The notes beneath the pieces are model-generated. The model had not been told where the DNA came from. It ran no database searches and saw only the letters and a list, made by a program, of their open reading frames with translations. A stretch of DNA of 23,231 nucleotides from JANYCG01 sp031392945 (GTDB lineage Bacteria; Pseudomonadota; Gammaproteobacteria; Burkholderiales; Burkholderiaceae_C), in assembly GCA_031392945.1 (NCBI GenBank), contig JANMVT010000263.1, positions 1-23,231 of the forward strand. Reading direction: 5' to 3'. Made by a program: the position numbers and the translations under genes. Positions 17,348 to 23,231 of the stretch are shown piece by piece (positions within the stretch are counted from its first letter, which is position 1; every line of letters begins with the position of its first letter).

Positions 17348-19600
17348 ATGGAATCGATTCTGAAACATTGGCCCCGCATCGCTGTCACATTGCTGCCTCT
17401 TGTGTTCGCCCTGCTGCATGCGGTGGGCGTGGTGAATATAGGCGTGCTGCAACGCCTTGACGACATCATTTACGACGCGCGATTGAGGGCGACGATGCCC
17501 AAAACGCTCGATGAACGCATCGTCATCATCGACATTGACGAGAAAAGCCTGGCCGAGGTCGGGCGCTGGCCTTGGGGGCGCAACCGGCTGGCGGAACTCG
17601 CGGACGAGCTATTTGAGCAACATAAAATCGCCCTGCTGGGTTTCGACGTGGTTTTCGCCGAAGTGGACGAAAGCTCCGGCCTGAAGCGGCTCAATGAGCT
17701 GGCCAAAAATGAATTGCGCGACCAGGCCGGGTTCGCCGACAGGCTCAAAAACCTGCAAGGCACGCTGGACTATGACGCGAGTTTTGCCAAGGCGCTGGAG
17801 AAGCGGCCCATCGTGATGGGTTATTACCTGACCAGCGACCGCGATGGCAGGTCGTCAGGCGTGTTGCCGCAGCCAGTGATGGCCAAGGACGCTTTGCAGG
17901 GCAAACCGATCCGGTTCACGGCCTGGAACGGCTATGGCTCCAACATCGAGCAACTGGCCCGGGCCGCGCCTCTGGCGGGCTTCTTCAACTCAATCACTGA
18001 AACCGACGGGGTGGTGCGCTCGCTCCCCCTGATCGCCGAGCACAAAGGCAAATACTACGAATCCTTGTCGTTGGCGATGTTCCGCGTCCTGGCGGGCATG
18101 CCGTCGGTCTCACCCGGGTTTCCGAGGGACCGGTTCCTGAGCCGCAATTACCAGGGGCTGGAGAGCATCCTGCTCAGGCTTGACGACAAAAAAACCCTTG
18201 CCATTCCGGTGGACGACCGGGTGTCAGCCTTGGTGCCGTTCCGCGGTTATGGCGGCGCTGCCGGCGGCTCTTTCAAATACATTTCTGCGGCGGACGTTTT
18301 GGCAAAACGGGTCACGGCCGGCAGCCTCAAGGGCAAGATCGTATTGCTGGGCACCACGGCGCCCGGCCTGGTGGACTTGCGGGTGACGCCGGTGGGCGAG
18401 ACCTACCCTGGCGTCGAGACCCATGCCAATGTGATTTCCGGCCTGCTCGACGGCAAGGTGCTTGTCAAGCCGGACTACGCCATCGGCTACGACGTGGTGA
18501 TGCTGGTGCTGGCCGGGCTGGCGCTGGCCTTTGCGCTGCCCCTGCTGTCGGCCTCGCGCGCCATTCTGCTCAGCGCCGGCGTGGTGTTGGGCTTGATCGC
18601 CCTCAATTTCTGGATGTACCAGTCGTTCGGACTGGTGCTGCCGCTGGCCACGGCGCTGACGATGGCCGCCGCGGCGTTCGCCTTGAACATGAGCTACGGG
18701 TACTTTGTGGAAAGCCGCTCCAAGCGCGAGCTGGCGGCTCTTTTTGGAACCTATGTGCCGCCTGAGCTGGTGGACGAGATGGTCAAAGACCCTGACAGCT
18801 ACACCATGAAAGCCAGCAACAAGGAGCTAACCGTGATGTTTTGCGACATGCGCGGCTTCACCAAAATGTCGGAAAAAATGGAGCCCCTGCAGCTCCAGGA
18901 ATTGTTGAACGGCGTTTTCAGCCGCTTGACAAGCCTGATCCGCTCCAACCGGGGCACCATTGACAAATACATGGGCGATTGTGTGATGGCATTTTGGGGC
19001 GCGCCGGTCGAGTCCAGTGACCATGCCCAGATGGCGGTCAAGGCGGCCATGGAAATGGCCCACGCCATCCACGACATCAACCAGGAGCACCGAGGCAAGG
19101 GCATCCCTGAAATCGGCATCGGCATCGGCCTGAACACGGGCAGCATGTGTGTCGGCGACATGGGCTCCAACATCCGGCGCAGCTACACCGTCATCGGCGA
19201 CTCGGTCAATTTGGGCTCGCGGTTGGAGGGCCTGTCCAAAGCCTACGGCGTGGACATCGTGGTGAGTGAATCCACCCGCAAGCTGGCACCCGATTTCATC
19301 TGGCAGGAGCTCGACAAAGTTCGCGTCAAGGGCAAGGAACAGGCGGTCGCCATCTATTACCCCTTGGCGCAGGCGGGCCAGGTCGGGCCCGAAATCACAT
19401 CGGAATTGAAGACTTGGGGCGCCTTTATCAAGGCCTATCGCGCCCAGGATTGGGATCAATCTGACGTACTATTGATCAATTTGACGCGGGCAAACGCAAA
19501 AAAATACCTTTACCAACTGTATTCAGAGCGTGTAGCCTCCATGCGCATGTTGCCATTTGACCCCGAATGGGATGGCGCGACGAATTTTGATACCAAATAA
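17348..19600 (+). CDS. CHASE2-domain receptor adenylate cyclase (class III)
   Basis: 750 residues. Layout: transmembrane helix (about 10-29), periplasmic CHASE2 sensor (about 35-375; RIVIIDIDEKSLAEVGRWPW, GKIVLLGTTAPG), three transmembrane helices (about 381-400, 404-423, 428-450), then a cytoplasmic class III cyclase domain (about 490-675). Catalytic residues seen: metal Asp500 (FCDMRGFT) and Asp544 (KYMGDCVMAFWG), substrate Lys540, Thr614 (SYTVIGD), Asn621 and Arg625 of the transition-state pair. Lys with Thr at the base-selecting positions fits class IIIb adenylate cyclases, so cAMP is the likely product. The ATG at 17348 has a GGGGA site; a TTG at 17330 is less likely. The MBL-fold gene follows after nine bases. 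Confidence 0.93.
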   Translation: MESILKHWPRIAVTLLPLVFALLHAVGVVNIGVLQRLDDIIYDARLRATMPKTLDERIVIIDIDEKSLAEVGRWPWGRNRLAELADELFEQHKIALLGFDVVFAEVDESSGLKRLNELAKNELRDQAGFADRLKNLQGTLDYDASFAKALEKRPIVMGYYLTSDRDGRSSGVLPQPVMAKDALQGKPIRFTAWNGYGSNIEQLARAAPLAGFFNSITETDGVVRSLPLIAEHKGKYYESLSLAMFRVLAGMPSVSPGFPRDRFLSRNYQGLESILLRLDDKKTLAIPVDDRVSALVPFRGYGGAAGGSFKYISAADVLAKRVTAGSLKGKIVLLGTTAPGLVDLRVTPVGETYPGVETHANVISGLLDGKVLVKPDYAIGYDVVMLVLAGLALAFALPLLSASRAILLSAGVVLGLIALNFWMYQSFGLVLPLATALTMAAAAFALNMSYGYFVESRSKRELAALFGTYVPPELVDEMVKDPDSYTMKASNKELTVMFCDMRGFTKMSEKMEPLQLQELLNGVFSRLTSLIRSNRGTIDKYMGDCVMAFWGAPVESSDHAQMAVKAAMEMAHAIHDINQEHRGKGIPEIGIGIGLNTGSMCVGDMGSNIRRSYTVIGDSVNLGSRLEGLSKAYGVDIVVSESTRKLAPDFIWQELDKVRVKGKEQAVAIYYPLAQAGQVGPEITSELKTWGAFIKAYRAQDWDQSDVLLINLTRANAKKYLYQLYSERVASMRMLPFDPEWDGATNFDTK

Positions 19601-19609
19601 GGAAGCGCA

Positions 19610-20401
19610 ATGAAAGTACGCGTGCTCGGCTGCTCGGGCGCCATCGCCAAAGACTGCCGGACGACGTCGTTTTTGATCGACTCGGACGTGTTGATCGACG
19701 CGGGCACGGGTGTCGGTGACCTGACGCTTGATGAAATGCGCGGCATCGACCAGGTCTTTCTGACGCATTCGCATCTGGACCATGTTGCCGCCCTGCCCCT
19801 GATGGTCGATGCCTGCGCCGCCCGGCGCAGCGCCCCTTTGCAGATCCACGCGCTTGCAGGAACGATTGAGGCGCTGCGCACGCATATCTTCAACGACGTC
19901 ATCTGGCCCGACTTCAGCCGAATCCCGACGCCGGACGCGCCCTTCATCTCGTTTCATGAAATCAAGACCGGACAGACGCTTCAGCTCAAAGGCAAACTGA
20001 TCGAGGTGTTGCCAGCCGTCCACACCGTGCCTGCTGCCGGGTATGCCGTCACCGCCGGCACGGGCTGTTGGGTCTTTTCGGGCGACACCGAGCGCAACCC
20101 GGCGTTCTGGAAAAGGGTCAACGAACTCAACGTGGCCATGCTGGTGATTGAAACCGCTTTCAGCAACCGTGAAAAAGACCTTGCCAAAATCAGCCTTCAC
20201 CTTTCGCCAGTGGTGTTGGCCAGCGAGCTGGATTGCATTTCGCGTGAGAAGAAATATCCGATTTACATCACCCACACCAAACCGGCGGAAACCGAGCTCA
20301 TCATGGCGGAAATCCAGAAATTTGATGAAACCGCCGTCAACGGGCCCAATGTCAGCCATGACATCCGCTGGCTGCGCGCCGGCCAGGAGTTTGAGATATG
20401 A
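19610..20401 (+). CDS. MBL-fold hydrolase, class II cyclic-nucleotide phosphodiesterase-like
   Basis: 263 residues, cytoplasmic. The metal site THSHLDH (52-58), His138 (AVHTVP), Asp159 (FSGDTERNP) and His222 (ITHTKP) give a full metallo-beta-lactamase fold site. The HSHLDHVA context resembles the class II cyclic-nucleotide phosphodiesterase signature but does not match every position. Its place directly after an adenylate cyclase supports cAMP hydrolysis, though other MBL substrates are possible. An AAGGAA site precedes the ATG. The stop overlaps the next start as ATGA. Confidence 0.87.
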   Translation: MKVRVLGCSGAIAKDCRTTSFLIDSDVLIDAGTGVGDLTLDEMRGIDQVFLTHSHLDHVAALPLMVDACAARRSAPLQIHALAGTIEALRTHIFNDVIWPDFSRIPTPDAPFISFHEIKTGQTLQLKGKLIEVLPAVHTVPAAGYAVTAGTGCWVFSGDTERNPAFWKRVNELNVAMLVIETAFSNREKDLAKISLHLSPVVLASELDCISREKKYPIYITHTKPAETELIMAEIQKFDETAVNGPNVSHDIRWLRAGQEFEI

Positions 20402-22818
20402 ATGCCCTCATGAAACCCGCTGACGCCGAAAAGCCCAAGGATAAGGCTTTCAGAGATTCGCAACAATTGCCGGCCGAAAAGCGCGGCACCACGTTCGAGG
20501 CGCTTTTTTACCGCCAGCTCCAGCAGGTGACGGCCCTTATCCACGAGACGGACAATCTCGATCAGATCATGCTCGAAGCCAGCCAGGACATCTGCAAGCT
20601 CTTCAATGCCGACCGGCTCACCCTGTATGCGATCAATGACGACAAAACCGCCATTGTTTCGAAAATCAAGACGGGTTTGAACAGCAGCCGCGACTTGAAG
20701 CTGCCGATCACGCCCCAAAGCATCGCCGGTTACGTGGGTTACAGCCGCAAGTTGCTCAATCTCACCGATGTCTACGACGAAGAGGCGCTCAAGCTGATCC
20801 ATCCAGCGCTGACCTTCCTCAAAGAGGTGGACAAACGCTCAGGCTACCGCACCCGCGAAATGCTGGTGGCCCCCATCCTTGAAGGCGACACCCTGCATGG
20901 CGTGCTCCAGCTGATCAACAACAAGAGCAACCAGGCCTTCAGCGACATCGAGGTCGAAGGCGTCTCCCAACTCTGCAAGACGCTGGCGACGGCGATCCGC
21001 CAGCGGGTGCAAAAGGCGCAGGACAGCCAGAAGAAAGTCGCTACCAGGTACGACGGGTTGGTGGCCGACGGCGTGCTCTCAAGGCTGCAGCTCCAGCAGT
21101 GCCTGCAAGACGCGCGCGAGGACGGCAAGCCGGTGGAGCACACCTTGATGGCCAACTACAAGATCAAGCCGGCGCTTATCGGGGCGTCATTGGCCAAATT
21201 TTTTGGCGTTGGTTATGAGCCGTTCAACCCGGGGCGCATCCGCTCTGAAATGCTGCATGGCCCGCTCAAACGCGACTACGTGGTCGGCCAAGGCTGGATC
21301 CCGCTGGAGGAGTCGCCTGAAGGCCTGGTCATCATGTGTGTGGATCCCGAAGCCGTGCGCGGTTCGCGTGTGGTGCCGCAGGTTTTCCCGCGGATCAACA
21401 AATTCGCTTACCGGGTCACGACCCAGACTGAGTTTCTCGAAACCCTGGGGCAAATCTTTGGCGCCGGAGTTGAAGGCGGCTCCATCGATGATTTGCTTGC
21501 CGACATGGACGGCGGCCCCATTGACGACGGCTCCAACGACGATTCTCTGGAATCCGCCGCCGCCGACAACGAACTCGTCAAGTTCGTCAACAAGGTCATC
21601 ATCGACGCCCACAACCAGAAGGTGTCCGACATCCACATCGAGCCCATGCCCGGCAAGTTCAAAACCGGCATCCGGTTTCGCATCGATGGCAGCCTGATGC
21701 CCTATATCGAAGTGCCGGCCCACTTCCGGCAAGCCATGGTGACGCGCCTGAAAATCATGTGCGACCTGGACATTTCAGAGCGCCGCAAACCGCAAGACGG
21801 CAAGATCAAGTTCAAAAAATACGGCCCGCTCGACATCGAACTGCGGGTGGCCACCATCCCGTCAGCCGGCGGCGTTGAAGACGTGGTGATGCGGATTTTG
21901 GCGGCGGGCGAGCCGATTCCCCTGGACAAACTCGGCCTGACGCCGCACAACAAAGCCCGCGTCATCCAGACCATCGAAAAGCCTTATGGCCTGTTTTATG
22001 TCTGTGGCCCCACTGGCTCGGGCAAAACCACCACCCTGCACTCGATCCTGAAGCACCTGAACAAGGTTGACACCAAGATCTGGACGGCCGAAGACCCGGT
22101 TGAAATCACCCAAAAAGGCCTGCGCCAGGTCCAAATCAACCGCAAAGCCGGCATTGACTTCGCCCTGGTCATGCGCGCATTTTTGCGGGCCGACCCCGAC
22201 ATCATCATGGTAGGCGAGTCGCGCGACAAGGAAACTGTGTCGATGGGCGTAGAGGCCTCGCTGACCGGCCACCTGGTGTTCTCCACCCTGCACACCAACT
22301 CTGCGCCCGAGTCCATCACCCGGCTGCTCGACATGGGCATGGACCCCTTCAACTTCGCCGATGCGCTGTTGGGCATCCTGGCGCAGCGCCTGGCCAAAAA
22401 ACTCTGCGACTGCAAAGAAGCCTACGTGCCCGACGGCTCGGAACTGAAAAAGTTCCTGGCCGAATACGCCGAAGAACTGCGCCATTCCAAGGCCTGGAAA
22501 GCCGATTACGAAGGTGAAACGCAAAAGCTGCTCGACACTTGGGTAGACACCTATGGGCAGGACGGCCAGCTCAAATTCTTCCGCCACGTCGGCTGCGACA
22601 AATGCAACAAGACCGGTTACAAGGGCCGCATCGGCCTGCATGAATTGCTGATCGCAGACGATGACATCAAAAAGCTCATCCAGGAGCGTGCCCGCGTCTC
22701 CGAAATCTTCTCCGCCGCCGTCGAAGGTGGCATGCGCACCCTGAAAATGGACGGCATGGAAAAAATCATGATGGGTTTGACCGACATCAAGATGGTTAGA
22801 TCCGTCTGCATCAAGTGA
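20398..22818 (+). CDS. GspE/PilB-family secretion ATPase with N-terminal GAF domain
   Basis: 806 residues, longer than typical PilB (about 570). A GAF domain covers about 35-205. An N-terminal type II/IV secretion ATPase domain (about 215-355) follows, then an acidic linker (360-390). The motor (about 391-806) has Walker A GPTGSGKT (537-544), Asp box TAEDPVEI, Walker B DIIMVGESRDKET (601-613) and His box TGHLVFSTLHTN (623-634). The zinc region is CDC (670-672) and CDKC (733-736); the first pair is C-x-C rather than C-x-x-C. The GAF motif NNKSNQAFSDIE (174-185) partly fits the NKFDE motif of cyclic-nucleotide-binding GAF domains. This type of motor powers pilus extension or protein secretion. 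No pilC or pilD is beside it, so it may be an accessory paralogue. Confidence 0.92.
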   Translation: MNALMKPADAEKPKDKAFRDSQQLPAEKRGTTFEALFYRQLQQVTALIHETDNLDQIMLEASQDICKLFNADRLTLYAINDDKTAIVSKIKTGLNSSRDLKLPITPQSIAGYVGYSRKLLNLTDVYDEEALKLIHPALTFLKEVDKRSGYRTREMLVAPILEGDTLHGVLQLINNKSNQAFSDIEVEGVSQLCKTLATAIRQRVQKAQDSQKKVATRYDGLVADGVLSRLQLQQCLQDAREDGKPVEHTLMANYKIKPALIGASLAKFFGVGYEPFNPGRIRSEMLHGPLKRDYVVGQGWIPLEESPEGLVIMCVDPEAVRGSRVVPQVFPRINKFAYRVTTQTEFLETLGQIFGAGVEGGSIDDLLADMDGGPIDDGSNDDSLESAAADNELVKFVNKVIIDAHNQKVSDIHIEPMPGKFKTGIRFRIDGSLMPYIEVPAHFRQAMVTRLKIMCDLDISERRKPQDGKIKFKKYGPLDIELRVATIPSAGGVEDVVMRILAAGEPIPLDKLGLTPHNKARVIQTIEKPYGLFYVCGPTGSGKTTTLHSILKHLNKVDTKIWTAEDPVEITQKGLRQVQINRKAGIDFALVMRAFLRADPDIIMVGESRDKETVSMGVEASLTGHLVFSTLHTNSAPESITRLLDMGMDPFNFADALLGILAQRLAKKLCDCKEAYVPDGSELKKFLAEYAEELRHSKAWKADYEGETQKLLDTWVDTYGQDGQLKFFRHVGCDKCNKTGYKGRIGLHELLIADDDIKKLIQERARVSEIFSAAVEGGMRTLKMDGMEKIMMGLTDIKMVRSVCIK

Positions 22819-22872
22819 CAAAGCAGCGACGGGCGACGGCGCAGTGACAAGAATGGCGTGACAAAAATGTCA
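22816..22872 (+). promoter_or_regulatory. Cluster of TGACA/TGTCA motifs upstream of the pilin gene
   Basis: TGACA occurs at 22816, 22845 and 22859, and TGTCA at 22868, all in 57 bases. The first overlaps the ATPase stop codon. The cluster is about 95-150 bases upstream of the sigma-54 core, where an enhancer-binding activator would act. PilR sites of Pseudomonas contain TGTC, so PilR is a reasonable candidate; this is inference. Confidence 0.45.
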
Positions 22873-22964
22873 GCAACCCGTCAACTTCCTACGTCAAACC
22901 CCTGATGTAGTCGCAAAATAAGAGGACTTGCCTACTAAATAAGCATATTTGTGAATTATGCGCC

Positions 22965-22981
22965 TGGCATAGAACCTGCAT
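22965..22981 (+). promoter_or_regulatory. Sigma-54 (-24/-12) promoter of the pilin gene
   Basis: TGGCATAGAACCTGCAT has the invariant GG (22966-22967) and GC (22978-22979) exactly ten bases apart, close to the TGGCAC-N5-TTGCA consensus. Transcription would start near 22991, 40 bases before the ATG. pilA genes are classic sigma-54 targets activated by PilR. Confidence 0.75.
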
Positions 22982-23030
22982 TACTACATCGTCTAGTTGT
23001 TGTTTTTAATATTTAACCAAGGAGCTACTG

Positions 23031-23231
23031 ATGAAGCGTTCTATGCAAAAGGGTTTCACCCTGATCGAGTTGATGATTGTGGTTGCCATCATTGGCATTT
23101 TGGCGGCTGTGGCCTTGCCGGCTTACCAGGATTACACCGTGCGCGCCAAAGTGTCTGAAGTGATTTTGGCGGGCTCTGCTTGCCGTACCTCTATTACTGA
23201 AACCTATCAGACAGGTGCTTCACTTCCCGCT
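23031..23231 (+). CDS. pilA: Type IV pilin (major pilin-like), partial at window edge
   Basis: 67 residues visible, open at the end of the window. A short leader MKRSMQKG is followed by FTLIELMIVVAIIGILAAVA, the class III signal with prepilin peptidase cleavage after Gly8, N-methylated Phe and the essential Glu5 of the mature chain. PAYQDYTVRAKVSEVI continues the N-terminal alpha helix of type IVa pilins. A strong AAGGAG site (23019-23024) precedes the ATG. It has its own sigma-54 promoter and lies 212 bases after the ATPase. The globular domain is not visible, so a minor or accessory pilin cannot be excluded. Confidence 0.92.
   Translation, partial: MKRSMQKGFTLIELMIVVAIIGILAAVALPAYQDYTVRAKVSEVILAGSACRTSITETYQTGASLPA

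Overview
The window looks like a chromosomal segment of a GC-rich betaproteobacterium in the Burkholderiales, most likely Comamonadaceae (Rhodoferax/Polaromonas/Acidovorax type). This rests on the protein sequences, on the gene order bamE-dapB-exbB-exbD-leuS-lptE-holA divergent from fur, on sucC-sucD-terC, and on short interspersed repeats of a kind I associate with that family. The genus is inference. No rRNA, tRNA, CRISPR array, insertion sequence or phage gene was seen.

Left part (1-8080, all minus strand): an exported caspase-like protease cut by the window edge, then a compact housekeeping run that is transcribed from bamE towards holA. It holds bamE (outer-membrane assembly), dapB (lysine/peptidoglycan precursor), exbB and exbD (proton channel pair), leuS, lptE (LPS export) and holA (DNA polymerase III delta). 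Gaps are short and dapB/exbB overlap by an ATGA, so it is probably one operon. fur (8183-8635, +) is divergent from bamE.

Middle (8636-12800): argC (minus) ends towards fur, with hairpins and an interspersed repeat between them. sucC and sucD (plus, divergent from argC) encode succinyl-CoA synthetase and are followed by a likely terminator and a TerC-family membrane protein.

Right part (12989-23231, all plus): a tight signalling cluster. It encodes a CHASE2 receptor Ser/Thr kinase, a PP2C phosphatase, an FHA-domain protein, a CHASE2 receptor class III adenylate cyclase, a metallo-beta-lactamase-fold protein resembling class II cyclic-nucleotide phosphodiesterases, and a GspE/PilB ATPase with an N-terminal GAF domain. 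A type IV pilin gene with a sigma-54 promoter follows. The layout suggests that two related periplasmic sensors drive a phospho-threonine branch (kinase/phosphatase/FHA) and a cAMP branch (cyclase/phosphodiesterase), and that both bear on the pilus-type ATPase and perhaps pilin. This is the most interesting unit here; the coupling is inferred from context and motifs only.

Two families of short dispersed repeats run through the window. One has a 21-nt core present four times: twice between genes and twice inside coding sequence (exbB, argC). The other is GC-rich, present twice: it forms the C-terminal tail of ExbB and the leader of lptE.
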